A stretch of 49,818 nt of DNA from NCBI GenBank assembly GCA_964547995.1, contig CAZJRB010000044.1, positions 1 through 49,818 on the forward strand, written 5' to 3'. Under the pieces are notes generated by a model. The model did not search any database. It saw nothing but the letters and a program-made list of their open reading frames with translations, and had not been told where the DNA came from. The translations under genes and the position numbers were made by a program. Of this stretch, positions 33,128 through 41,171 are shown piece by piece (position 1 is the first letter of the stretch; every line of letters starts with the position of its first letter). This DNA comes from CAZJRB01 sp964547995 (GTDB lineage: Bacteria; Planctomycetota; Planctomycetia; Pirellulales; Thermoguttaceae).

Positions 33128-34435
33128 GTGGGCCGATACGTTTTGCCGATCGTTCTCTGGGCGCTCGTCCCTTTGGCGACCCGCGCCGATGAGCAACCAT
33201 GGAGCCGCTTCCGGGGGCCGAACGGCGCCGGCATCAGCGATGCCGCGACGGTGCCGGTGCGGTGGACCGAAAAGGACTACAACTGGAAGGTCGAGCTTCC
33301 CGGCGCCGGCAACTCCTCGCCGGTGCTGTGGGGCAACCGGATCTTCCTGACGTGCGGCGACGGCAAAACGGCCAAGCGGATGATCCTTTGCCTCGATACG
33401 GCCGACGGCCGCAAGCTCTGGCAGCGCGACTACCCGTCGAAAACATACCGCCAACACCGTGACACCGGCTATGCGTCCGCCACTCCGGCGGCGGATGCCC
33501 GGGGCGTGGTTGTCAGTTGGACGACGCCCGACGAGGTCGTGCTGCTGGCGCTGGACCGGGACGGCAACGAGGTCTGGCGCCGCAACCTGGGGCCGTTCGT
33601 CGGCTTACGAGGCAGCGGTACGTCGCCGATTATCGTCGAAGACCTGGTGGTGTTGGCCAACGACCAGGAGGACCCGAACCTCCTGCCCGAGAATGCGGGC
33701 AAGCCCCGGACCTCGCGGGTGGGGAAGAGTTTTCTGATAGCGGTCGACCGCAAGACGGGCAAGACTCGCTGGCAGACCGATCGGCGGACGAGTATCGCGT
33801 CCTATTCCACTCCTTGTATCCGCCGCCCCGGCGCCGGGCGGCCCGAGTTGGTCTTCACGAGTTCGGCCCACGGCATCACCGGGGTCGACCTGGCGACCGG
33901 CAAGGTCAACTGGGAAGTTGCGGATATCCTGCCCGAGCGTTGCGTTGTTTCGCCCGTGGTGGCGCCGGGCCTGGTGATCGGCACTCACGGCGCCGGCATC
34001 CGGGGGACGAGTTGTGTGGCCGTGCGGCCGGGCTCGCGGACCAAAGACGTCGAGCCGGCCGTGGCCTACAAGGTGACGAAGTCGGTGCCGCTGGTGCCCA
34101 CGCCGCTGGTCAAGGACGGCCGGCTGTTCCTCTGGAGCGACGACGGCGTTGTTACGTGTGCCGAGGTTTCCACGGGCGAGGTGGTCTGGCGGGAGCGGGT
34201 CGGGGGGGCGTTCTACGGCTCGCCCGTTTGCGTCGACAACCGCCTGTATTGCACCAACAAGCGCGGCGAGGTCGTCGTGCTGGCCGCCGCCGACGAGTTC
34301 GAGGTCCTCGCCCGCGTGCCGCTGGGCGAGCGGTGCTACGCCACCCCGGCGGTTTCGGGCGGGGTGATGTATCTGAGGACCGATTCGCACCTGTTCTCGC
34401 TCGGCGGCAATCAAACCAAGCAGGTACAACCATAG
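33128..34435 (+). CDS. Exported PQQ-like beta-propeller repeat protein
   Basis: 435 aa. GTG 33128 is the start because AAGGAGGAG lies 6 bp upstream; MGRYVLPIVLWALVPLATRA is a signal peptide. The mature protein begins WSRFRGPNGAGIS, a hallmark of planctomycete PQQ-like propellers, and has blades such as LCLDTADGRKLWQRDYPS, LLALDRDGNEVWRRNLGPF and VDLATGKVNWEV. No PQQ-dehydrogenase active-site residues can be assigned, so it is probably a non-enzymatic scaffold or binding protein (BamB-like fold). It stands alone between the MreB-like operon and the sigma factor gene. Confidence 0.8.
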   Translation: MGRYVLPIVLWALVPLATRADEQPWSRFRGPNGAGISDAATVPVRWTEKDYNWKVELPGAGNSSPVLWGNRIFLTCGDGKTAKRMILCLDTADGRKLWQRDYPSKTYRQHRDTGYASATPAADARGVVVSWTTPDEVVLLALDRDGNEVWRRNLGPFVGLRGSGTSPIIVEDLVVLANDQEDPNLLPENAGKPRTSRVGKSFLIAVDRKTGKTRWQTDRRTSIASYSTPCIRRPGAGRPELVFTSSAHGITGVDLATGKVNWEVADILPERCVVSPVVAPGLVIGTHGAGIRGTSCVAVRPGSRTKDVEPAVAYKVTKSVPLVPTPLVKDGRLFLWSDDGVVTCAEVSTGEVVWRERVGGAFYGSPVCVDNRLYCTNKRGEVVVLAAADEFEVLARVPLGERCYATPAVSGGVMYLRTDSHLFSLGGNQTKQVQP

Positions 34436-34460
34436 AGAGGCCTTTCTCATACCACCGGCT

Positions 34461-34497
34461 CTGCCGGCCGTTGCTGATTCCTTTTTTCTCGAGGCAT
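34461..34497 (+). terminator. Possible terminator after the propeller gene
   Basis: Hairpin CCGGC-TCT-GCCGG is followed, after 14 bases, by TTTTTT. The distance is too long for a classical intrinsic terminator. Confidence 0.25.
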
Positions 34498-34568
34498 TTT
34501 GGGGAGGGAAACGGTTCAAGCGGACTCTATAGGGTAGGTGGGCTTCCAACAGACATCGGACGCCGAGT

Positions 34569-35093
34569 GTGGAAACGACCGACGAACAGCTTGTCCGGGC
34601 GTCGATAGAAGGGGATTCTCAGGCGTTTGGGGTCCTCGTCGAGCGGCTCTGCGCCCCGTTGACCGGCTATTTGGGCGGACTGCTCCGTACGCGAGGCGAC
34701 GACGTCGAGGAGTTGGCCCAGGAGACGTTTTGTACCGCGTGGCAGAAGCTCCGTAGTTTGAGGGACCCCGCCCGGTTCAGTAGCTGGGTTTACCGCATCG
34801 CACACAACCTGGCCACGAAACGGGCAAAGGCGTTGCGGCCGGTGCCGCTGGTCGACGACCCGCCCGCGCAATCTGGCGAGAGTCAGCAGGAGGAACGACT
34901 CGTTGGGCTTGTGGCGGCGGTGGCGCGCCTGGGCGAGCCGCATCGTGAGGTGATCCTGCGAAAACACTTTGCCGGCGACAGTGGAGAGAAAATCGCCCGG
35001 GATTTGGGTATCGCCCCGGGCACCGTATGGAGCCGCCTGTCCCGGGCGTACAGCGAGTTGCGGGAGATGCTGGCGGAAGAAGAGAACGACTGA
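34569..35093 (+). CDS. ECF sigma factor (sigma-70 family), first copy
   Basis: 174 aa, GTG start. Region 2 is visible as LVERLCAPLTGYLGGLL to ELAQETFCTAWQKLRSL and FSSWVYRIAHNLATKRAKAL. Region 4 is VARLGEPHREVILRKHFAGD then GEKIARDLGIAPGTVWSRLSRAYSELREML. It should direct RNA polymerase to a small regulon. The next gene, after a repeat array with an assembly gap, encodes a membrane protein with an anti-sigma-like N-terminus fused to DUF4139, so that protein is the likely partner. No promoter pair of the ECF type was identified. Confidence 0.9.
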   Translation: METTDEQLVRASIEGDSQAFGVLVERLCAPLTGYLGGLLRTRGDDVEELAQETFCTAWQKLRSLRDPARFSSWVYRIAHNLATKRAKALRPVPLVDDPPAQSGESQQEERLVGLVAAVARLGEPHREVILRKHFAGDSGEKIARDLGIAPGTVWSRLSRAYSELREMLAEEEND

Positions 35094-35103
35094 CAGCGCG
35101 TAC

Positions 35104-35384
35104 ATAAAGCCGCGACCGTTGGTCGCGCATAAATATAAAGCCGCGACCGTTGGTCGCGCATAGACATAAAGCCGCGACCGTTGGTCGCGCATAGACATAA
35201 AGCCGCGACCGTTGGTCGCGNNNNNNNNNNNNNNNNNNNNNNNNNNNNNNNNNNNNNNNNNNNNNNNNNNNNNNNNNNNNNNNNNNNNNNNNNNNNNNNN
35301 NNNNNNNNNNNNNNNNNNNNCCCGGCGTTGCCGGAAATCGTAGCCACAGGTAGGTCCGGCGCGACCAACGGTCGCGGCTTTATG
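35104..35384. repeat. Tandem array of family A palindromes containing an assembly gap
   Basis: Four units of ATAAAGCCGCGACCGTTGG plus TCGCG start at 35104, 35135, 35166 and 35197, an exact 31-bp period, with only 7-bp linkers (CATAAAT or CATAGAC). The array runs into 100 Ns (35221-35320), evidently the point where the assembly broke. An opposite arm (GCGCGACCAACGGTCGCGG, then CTTTATG, near 35359-35384) closes it. All arms here share the variant GTT/AAC centre. There are no unique spacers, so it is not CRISPR. Confidence 0.85.
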
Positions 35385-35422
35385 GAAATCGACGACCCGG
35401 CCTATTGCGAACTCATGACGAC

Positions 35423-37312
35423 ATGACAGAACCGAACGACGAACATCGAAACCTCCAGGACCAACTGGATGAAGCGGGCCGGCTGTGGCGGCCCCGGCAT
35501 CCGGGCTGGGAGACGCTCGTCGAGCGCCTGCCGCGGCAAGAGCCGGGCGAGGATGCGGCCGCCGTGAGGAAGTCGGCGGACGGTGCTCGCCGCCGGCGAA
35601 GCCGCTGGGTTACCGCCGCCGCCGTCGTCGCCGTCCTCGTTGCGGTTGTGCTGGGGATCTCGCTTTGGAACGGGTCCGACAAGGTCGCCCAGGCGGCCAT
35701 TCCGCCCATCGAAGTCCACCGGCGGGGGATCCAGGTCACCATCTTCAGCAAGTCGGAGGTCCGCGAGCCGACGCTCTTCATGCCGCTGGTCGCGCCGATG
35801 CAAACCACAATCGACCCTCAACAGCAGGAGTTCATGGTTCAATGTCGCGGACCTGGCACTTCACAACATGACATTGAAGGGCTGACCGGCCAGTTCATGT
35901 GTGGTGTGGGCATCAACGCCGACGCCGGGCTGGTGGGCAACATCCCGATCATGCAGCAAAGCCCCGGCATGGCCCTGGTCAAGGACCGGCGGATGGTCCT
36001 GCATCTCCGCAAGGGCGACAACGTGGTCAAGTTCACCGACGTGGCCGCCACGATCGACCCGACCAGCGTGCGGCTGGTCAGCGACACCGATCCGATGGGT
36101 ACCAAGGTCGTCGAGCAGAATTTCGAGTTCGATCTGGCCAGTGCCGACGCCTTGCTGAAACGGTTGGTCGAGCGGAAGATCGCCTGCGTGGGCCGCGAGG
36201 CCGGCGAGCTTTTCGAAGGATACCTGCTCAGTTTCGATCGCGACACGATCGTCCTGGCCGACAAGAGGCCGTCAGACGACAAGAATGCCCCGCGGCCGAA
36301 GACCGAGACGATCTCGCGCAACAAGCTCCAGGCGGTCCGCATCGACGAGATGCCCGACGACCTGTACACCCGGCCGACGCTCGTCTGGAAGCTGCGTACC
36401 GACAAGCCGGGCGACCACCTGACGACGCTCACCTACCTCTGCGGCAACGCCGTCTGGCGGGCCGACTACGTGGCCGTCATCACCGATACAACCCCGGACG
36501 AAGATACGATCGACCTGAAAGGCTGGGTCACGATCGACAACCGCAGCGGCACGACGTATGAAGACGCCGGACTGAAGCTGATTGCCGGCGACGTCAACCG
36601 TGTCCGCGATCCTTGGGCGCCTGTTCCAGCTAGGGTGCAGTGGGAATCGGAGGACGGCGGATTCGACGACCCGGGGGGCACTTTGACGAAACGGCAGAAG
36701 AAAGAATTCACCCAGAAGAGCTTCTTCGAGTACAAGCTCTACACGCTCAACCAGCCCAGCACGATCAAGGACCGGCAGATCAAGCAGTTGAGTCTATTCC
36801 AGGCGACCGGCATCAAGGGCCTGCGGCGGTTCGTGTGCCGGTCCACCGAGGGTGCAAACCTGCACCCCGACGTGCAATTGCTGGTGAAGAATGAGAAGAA
36901 AAACAACCTCGGCCGCCCGTTGCCCAAGGGCATGATGACGCTGACGGCCGTCGACGCCGACGGCGACAGCCAACTGCTCGGCCGCCGGGAAATCGATCAT
37001 ACGCCCAAGGACGAGGAAGTCGAGATCGCCATGGGCCAAGCGTTCGACTGCGTCTACGGCTATCGCGTGGTAGATACGCAACGCCCGGGCCCGTACCAGA
37101 TGATCCAGACCTACGAGTTCCGCATCCGCAACCACAAGCCGACCGCAATCCACGTCCGCGCGATCGGCAAGCTGCTCGGGTACTCGAACTGGAAGGTCAC
37201 CAAGACAACGGAGGAATTCACCAGGCACGATTTCGAAACCCTTCATTTCGATTTCCGCCTGGAACCGGATACCGAGAAGACGATTACTTACACCGTGGAC
37301 TATTCGTGGTGA
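35423..37312 (+). CDS. Anti-sigma-like membrane protein fused to a DUF4139 domain
   Basis: 629 aa from ATG 35423. Residues 1-60 are a soluble charged segment resembling the cytoplasmic part of ECF anti-sigma proteins (DQLDEAGRLWRPRHPGWETL, then an Arg-rich stop), followed by one TM helix at about 62-82 (TAAAVVAVLVAVVLGISLW). The outside part carries DUF4139 features shared with the next two paralogues: VKFTDVAATIDPTSVRLVS, VVEQNFEFDLAS, YTRPTLVWKL, GWVTIDNRSGTTYEDAGLKL, EIDHTPKDEEVEI, EFRIRNHKPTAI and the ending TITYTVDYSW. An insertion near 110-175 (QGQ-free, with GLTGQFMCGVGINADAGLVG) is absent from the others. Inference: an outside sensor that controls the sigma factor at 34569. Confidence 0.75.
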   Translation: MTEPNDEHRNLQDQLDEAGRLWRPRHPGWETLVERLPRQEPGEDAAAVRKSADGARRRRSRWVTAAAVVAVLVAVVLGISLWNGSDKVAQAAIPPIEVHRRGIQVTIFSKSEVREPTLFMPLVAPMQTTIDPQQQEFMVQCRGPGTSQHDIEGLTGQFMCGVGINADAGLVGNIPIMQQSPGMALVKDRRMVLHLRKGDNVVKFTDVAATIDPTSVRLVSDTDPMGTKVVEQNFEFDLASADALLKRLVERKIACVGREAGELFEGYLLSFDRDTIVLADKRPSDDKNAPRPKTETISRNKLQAVRIDEMPDDLYTRPTLVWKLRTDKPGDHLTTLTYLCGNAVWRADYVAVITDTTPDEDTIDLKGWVTIDNRSGTTYEDAGLKLIAGDVNRVRDPWAPVPARVQWESEDGGFDDPGGTLTKRQKKEFTQKSFFEYKLYTLNQPSTIKDRQIKQLSLFQATGIKGLRRFVCRSTEGANLHPDVQLLVKNEKKNNLGRPLPKGMMTLTAVDADGDSQLLGRREIDHTPKDEEVEIAMGQAFDCVYGYRVVDTQRPGPYQMIQTYEFRIRNHKPTAIHVRAIGKLLGYSNWKVTKTTEEFTRHDFETLHFDFRLEPDTEKTITYTVDYSW

Positions 37313-37360
37313 GGGGGTGATAGGGTGAGGGGGTGATGGGGTGACGGGGTGAAGGGGTGA
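37313..37360 (+). repeat. G-rich octanucleotide array (six units of NGGGGTGA)
   Basis: GGGGGTGA TAGGGTGA GGGGGTGA and three more units begin directly at the base after the TGA stop of the fusion gene. Six G-runs of 3-5 with short loops make a G-quadruplex possible. Confidence 0.85.
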
Positions 37361-37380
37361 TGAACGCAACGGCTAGGACA

Positions 37381-37467
37381 CACGTGGGTGCTAAAATGAA
37401 AATTACCCTCTCACCCCCTCACCCTCTCACCCTCTCACTCCGTCACCCCCTCACTCTCACCCTCTCA
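37381..37467 (+). repeat. Remnant of a four-helix-bundle gene end plus C-rich octanucleotide array
   Basis: CACGTGGGTGCTAAAATGAA (37381-37400) repeats, with one mismatch over 22 bp, the 3' end of the intact four-helix-bundle gene at 37851-37872, and like it is followed by a C-rich array. The array 37406-37467 consists of eight units of the CCCCCTCA/CCCTCTCA type, one shortened to six bases. It is the inverse complement of the G-rich array at 37313, so the two could pair. Confidence 0.8.
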
Positions 37468-37485
37468 CCGTAGCAAGGAGACGAA

Positions 37486-37869
37486 GTGACGAAGGCAAGA
37501 ATCAAGACGCACACGGAACTGGAGGTCTATCGCAAGGCGTTTGATGCGGCGATGCGGATCTTCGAGGTGTCGAAAGAGTTTCCGAAGGAGGAGAGGTACT
37601 CGCTGACGGACCAGGTGCGCCGGTCGTCGCGGAGCGTGTGCGCGAATTTGGCCGAGGCGTGGCGGAAGCGACGCTACGAGGCGGCCTTCAAAAGCAGACT
37701 ATCAGACGCGGAGACCGAAGCCGCAGAAACACAAGTTTGGTTGGAGTTCGCCGTCAAGTGCAACTACCTCGACCGCGACGCAGCCGCCACGCTATACAAA
37801 ACATACGACGAAATACTCGCCACGCTCGTGGGCATGATAAACCACTCAGACACATGGGTGCTAAAATGA
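37486..37869 (+). CDS. Four-helix-bundle protein (S23 / 23S rRNA intervening-sequence protein family)
   Basis: 127 aa, GTG start with AAGGAG 5 bp upstream. Family marks are clear: LEVYRKAFDAAMRIFEVSKEFPKEERYSLTDQVRRSSRSV (read as two adjacent parts) and CANLAEAWRKRRYEAAF, with the four amphipathic helices. The fold is shared with proteins encoded by intervening sequences in bacterial 23S rRNA genes and with the Avd accessory protein of diversity-generating retroelements; its biochemical role is unknown. Here it is not in rRNA. It is inserted between two DUF4139 genes and flanked by C-rich octamer arrays. Its stop overlaps the next start by 4 bp (ATGA). Confidence 0.85.
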   Translation: MTKARIKTHTELEVYRKAFDAAMRIFEVSKEFPKEERYSLTDQVRRSSRSVCANLAEAWRKRRYEAAFKSRLSDAETEAAETQVWLEFAVKCNYLDRDAAATLYKTYDEILATLVGMINHSDTWVLK

Positions 37870-39269
37870 AAACCACCCCCTCACCCCCTCACCCCCTCAC
37901 CCCCTCACCGCTTGCGCTCTGCCTGCTGCTATGCCTCACATGCGCGGCGGCCGACGACGAAGCCGACCAGGGGCCGGGGGTGAACCTGACCGTCTATAAC
38001 CAGAACTTCGCCATTGTCAAGCAACGGCGCCTGATGGACCTGGGCAAAGGGGTCCGAACCGTCAAGTTCCCCGATGTCGCCGCGACGATCGTGCCGGAGA
38101 CGGTCCAGTTCGGCTCGCTGCGGCCCGGCGGCGCCACGGTGCTCGAACAGAACTACGAGTTCGATCTCGTCAGCGCCAGCAAACTCCTGCACAAGTACAT
38201 CGACCGAGAGATCACGATCATCGGCCGCGACGGGAGCATGACCGAGGGCAAGCTGCTTTCCAGCGACAGCGCCCAGGTGGTGCTCTCGAACGACGACGGC
38301 ATTCAGTTGATCCCCCGGGCGAAGAACATCAAGGACATCCGGTTCTCGAAGCTGCCGGAGGGCCTGCTCACCCGGCCCACCTTGGTCTGGAAGGTCAAGG
38401 CCGACCGCGGCGGCGAGCACCTGGTCAAAGTGGCCTACCGGGCCAACGCGATTACCTGGCGGGTCGACTATCGGGCCGTCGCCGCGGCGGACGAGAAAAC
38501 GATGGACCTGGCCGGTTGGGTCACCGTTACCAACAACACCGGAACCACGTACGAAGACGCCGGACTGAAGCTGATGGCCGGTGACGTACACGTGGTGTCG
38601 CAACGCGGCTTTCAATTCGAGGGACGACAACAAACCATTTTACGGAAAGGCCGGAGAGGCTTTGCGGAAAAGAGTTTTGCGGAGTATCACCTCTACACGC
38701 TCGGTCGGCGAACCACGCTGGCCAACGCCCAGACCAAGCAGATCGAACTGATCAACGTCGAAAAGATCCCGGTCGCGAAGCGCTATCTGTACCGGGCCAA
38801 CTTCGGCAACCGCGTCGGCGTGATCCTTCATTTCAAGAACTCGAAGGAGACCTGCAAGGGGCTCGGCATCCCGCTGCCCAAGGGTCCGTTCCGCGTCTAT
38901 CTCCGCGATACCGACGGCCAGACCGAGTTTGTGGGCCGCGACGAGATCGACCACACGCCGAAGGACGAGCCCGTGCGGATCCGCATCGGCTACGCCTTCG
39001 ACCTGGTCGGCCAGCGGACCCAAACGGCCAACCGCCGCAAGGCCGGCCAGAGGTGGAACGAACAAGACTGGCAAATCAAGCTGCGAAACCACAAAGATCA
39101 GGCGGTGAAGATCCTCGTCGAGGAGCCGCTCGAAGGATACCGCAACTGGAAGATCCTCAAAAAAAGCCATGACTACAAGAAGAAAGATTTCCGGACGCTG
39201 GAGTTCGACGTCGACGTTCCGGCCAACGGGGAGACCGTGATTACGTATACGGTGCGGTATACGTGGTAG
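37866..39269 (+). CDS. Exported DUF4139 protein, second of three paralogues
   Basis: 467 aa from ATG 37866, overlapping the four-helix-bundle stop (ATGA). Residues 3-14 (TTPSPPHPLTPS) are translated from four CCCCCTCA octamers at 37876-37907, followed by a hydrophobic core LALCLLLCLTCAAA: the array supplies the front of the signal peptide. The mature part follows the family plan (NLTVYNQNFAIVKQRRLMDL, VKFPDVAATIVPETVQFGSL, LLTRPTLVWKVKADRGGEH, GWVTVTNNTGTTYEDAGLKL, EIDHTPKDEPVRI, and the ending VITYTVRYTW). DUF4139 domains are beta-rich, sometimes associated with mucoidy-inhibitor A-like proteins; no activity is established to my knowledge. It probably works outside with its two neighbours. 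Confidence 0.75.
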   Translation: MKTTPSPPHPLTPSPLALCLLLCLTCAAADDEADQGPGVNLTVYNQNFAIVKQRRLMDLGKGVRTVKFPDVAATIVPETVQFGSLRPGGATVLEQNYEFDLVSASKLLHKYIDREITIIGRDGSMTEGKLLSSDSAQVVLSNDDGIQLIPRAKNIKDIRFSKLPEGLLTRPTLVWKVKADRGGEHLVKVAYRANAITWRVDYRAVAAADEKTMDLAGWVTVTNNTGTTYEDAGLKLMAGDVHVVSQRGFQFEGRQQTILRKGRRGFAEKSFAEYHLYTLGRRTTLANAQTKQIELINVEKIPVAKRYLYRANFGNRVGVILHFKNSKETCKGLGIPLPKGPFRVYLRDTDGQTEFVGRDEIDHTPKDEPVRIRIGYAFDLVGQRTQTANRRKAGQRWNEQDWQIKLRNHKDQAVKILVEEPLEGYRNWKILKKSHDYKKKDFRTLEFDVDVPANGETVITYTVRYTW

Positions 39270-39287
39270 GGAAATAAGAAACACTTT

Positions 39288-39356
39288 GTACGACGGCCTT
39301 CCAAGGCCGTCGAAGGCTTGCGATTTCACAGCGACGGCCTTGGAAGGCCGTCGTAC
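39288..39356. repeat. Family D hairpin, copy 1
   Basis: Arms GTACGACGGCCTTCC... (39288-39312) and ...GGAAGGCCGTCGTAC (39332-39356) are perfect 25-bp inverted copies apart from one base, and each arm is itself palindromic. The gap to the next gene also has several CGAAAT motifs (CTCGAAATCCGAAAC, TTCGAAATAC). It lies 18 bp after a DUF4139 stop. Confidence 0.85.
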
Positions 39357-39446
39357 TGGAGAAGCTCGAAATCCGAAACAAATTCGAAATACTGAATACC
39401 GAAATTCAAAACGCCAAAGTTTTGGCTGCATTGAAAGGAAGAACCC

Positions 39447-40901
39447 ATGAAACTCACAACACACTTGCTGGCGGCCGCTGTTTTGACGGCCCTTATCGCC
39501 GTGCCTGGGTGGGCCCAGAAACCCAAGCCGGGCGTGTTCCTGACCATCTACAACGGCAACTTCGCGTTGGTCAAAGACCGGCGGGTGCTCGAGGAGCCGC
39601 TCCGCGAGGGGCTCAACGTCGTCCGGTTCCGCGACGTGGCCGCCACGATCGACGCCACGAGCGTCCACTTCCGCTCGCTGACCGACCCGACCGCGACCGT
39701 CGACGAGCAGAACTACGAGTTCGACCTGGTCAACGCCACCAAGCTGCTGCAAAAGTACATCGACAAGCCGATCACCGTCTTCACGACCGACGGCCGGATG
39801 TACGAGGGCATTCTGATGAGCTACGACGCCCGGCAACTGGTCCTCGCCGGGGACCGCGAAAAGGGCCCGATCTTCATGGTCGAGCGGGGCGAGAACGTCA
39901 AGCGGATCCAGTTCAGCGAACTACCCGGCGGGCTGCTCACCCGGCCCACGCTGGTCTGGGAGCTGACGACCGAAAAGGAAGGAAAGCAACTGGTCGAGGT
40001 GTCGTACATCGCCAACTCGATCCGCTGGCGGGCCGACTACAACATCGTGCTCAACGAAAAGGAAACGGCCGTCGACATCAGCGGCTGGGTCACGCTGCAA
40101 AACAACTGCGGCACCCGCTACGCCGATGCGTCAGTCAAGCTGCTGGCGGGCACCGTCCGGCAGGACCCGGGGCGGATCAACTGGGGGTACGGTCAGGCCT
40201 ACTACAAGCAGATGACCCGTCTGGCCCCGAGCAAGGAGAAAGGCGACGATCCCAGCCGGGCGTTCGGCGAGTACCGGATGTACAAGCTGCCGGAGAAAAC
40301 TACGGTCAATAACAACCAGATCAAGCAGGTCGAGCTGATCACCGCCGAAAAGGTGCCCGTCGAAAAGACCTATCTCTACGACGGGGCCAAGGTAAGTTGG
40401 AACCGCTATTCGCGCTACTGGGACGCCGGCTGGGGACGCGAGCAGAACAAGAAGGTCAACGTGCTGGTGGAGTTCGAGAACCGGGCCGCCCGGAACCTTG
40501 GCATCGCGCTGCCGGCCGGAAAGTGCCGCGTCTACAAGGCCGACAGCGACAAGTCGCTCGAGTTCATCGGCGAAGACACGATCGCCCACACGCCCCGCGA
40601 CGAGAAGGTGACGCTGTACATCGGCGACGCCTTCGACATCGTCGGCGAGCGGAAGCAGACCGAGTTCAAGATCATCACCCCTCGCATCGTCGAAGAGGAG
40701 TTCGAGATCAAGATCCGCAACCACAAGGAAAAAGCGGTCACGGTCGATGTGCTCGAAAAGCTCTACCGCTGGGCCGGATGGAAGATACTCCAAAAGAGCC
40801 ACGATTATGAGAAGCTCGACAGCCGCACGATCGTCTTCCCGGTCAAGGTCGAGAAGGACGGCGAGGCGACGGTTACCTACCGGGTGCGATACGAGTTCTG
40901 A
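39447..40901 (+). CDS. Exported DUF4139 protein, third paralogue
   Basis: 484 aa, ATG start after GGAAG. Signal peptide KLTTHLLAAAVLTALIAVPG ending WAQ. Family plan as in the two genes before: LTIYNGNFALVKDRRVLEEP, VRFRDVAATIDATSVHFRSL, GGLLTRPTLVWELTTEKEG, GWVTLQNNCGTRYADASVKL, IAHTPRDEKVTLYIGDAFD, EIKIRNHKEKAVTVDVLEK and the ending ATVTYRVRYEF. It has neither the anti-sigma front of the first copy nor the octamer-derived signal of the second, and looks like the least altered copy. It is followed by a second family D hairpin. Confidence 0.75.
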   Translation: MKLTTHLLAAAVLTALIAVPGWAQKPKPGVFLTIYNGNFALVKDRRVLEEPLREGLNVVRFRDVAATIDATSVHFRSLTDPTATVDEQNYEFDLVNATKLLQKYIDKPITVFTTDGRMYEGILMSYDARQLVLAGDREKGPIFMVERGENVKRIQFSELPGGLLTRPTLVWELTTEKEGKQLVEVSYIANSIRWRADYNIVLNEKETAVDISGWVTLQNNCGTRYADASVKLLAGTVRQDPGRINWGYGQAYYKQMTRLAPSKEKGDDPSRAFGEYRMYKLPEKTTVNNNQIKQVELITAEKVPVEKTYLYDGAKVSWNRYSRYWDAGWGREQNKKVNVLVEFENRAARNLGIALPAGKCRVYKADSDKSLEFIGEDTIAHTPRDEKVTLYIGDAFDIVGERKQTEFKIITPRIVEEEFEIKIRNHKEKAVTVDVLEKLYRWAGWKILQKSHDYEKLDSRTIVFPVKVEKDGEATVTYRVRYEF

Positions 40902-40920
40902 CCGAATGGCGAAACACTTC

Positions 40921-40988
40921 GTACGATGGCCGTCCAAGGCCGTCGAGGCTTGCGATGTCACAGCGACGGCCTTGGAAGGCCATCGTAC
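40921..40988. repeat. Family D hairpin, copy 2
   Basis: Same layout as 39288-39356 and likewise preceded by AAACACTTYGTACG. The outer stem reads GTACGATGGCC / GGCCATCGTAC where copy 1 has GTACGACGGCC / GGCCGTCGTAC: a C-to-T change is matched by G-to-A in the other arm, keeping the pair. Confidence 0.85.
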
Positions 40989-41130
40989 CTCAGCACAACA
41001 GCGGCTCGCATACGGGGGGGCCGTTGTGGCCCCAACGTGGCATAAGAGGGTATTTCTTGCGAGATCCGTTTCCCTATTGTGCGAATTGGATGTAGCCTTC
41101 TTGGAATTCGGCCAGTATGATATGTAAGTG

Positions 41131-41158
41131 TTGAGCAGCAAATGATTTACGTTATACT
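41131..41158 (+). promoter_or_regulatory. Candidate promoter of the second ECF sigma factor
   Basis: TTGAGC (41131-41136), 16 bp, TATACT (41153-41158). It would give a leader of about 145 nt. The rest of the 40902-41310 gap contains the family D hairpin and nothing else that I recognise. Confidence 0.5.
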
Positions 41159-41171
41159 TGATTCCTGACGG

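Noticed and set aside
35104..35220. Regular 31-bp repeats that look like a CRISPR array
   Set aside because: Linkers are only about 7 bp and nearly identical, with no unique spacers and no cas genes. It is a tandem array of family A palindromes.
37486..37869. Diversity-generating retroelement suggested by the Avd-like four-helix protein
   Set aside because: No reverse transcriptase and no template/variable repeat pair is present in the window.
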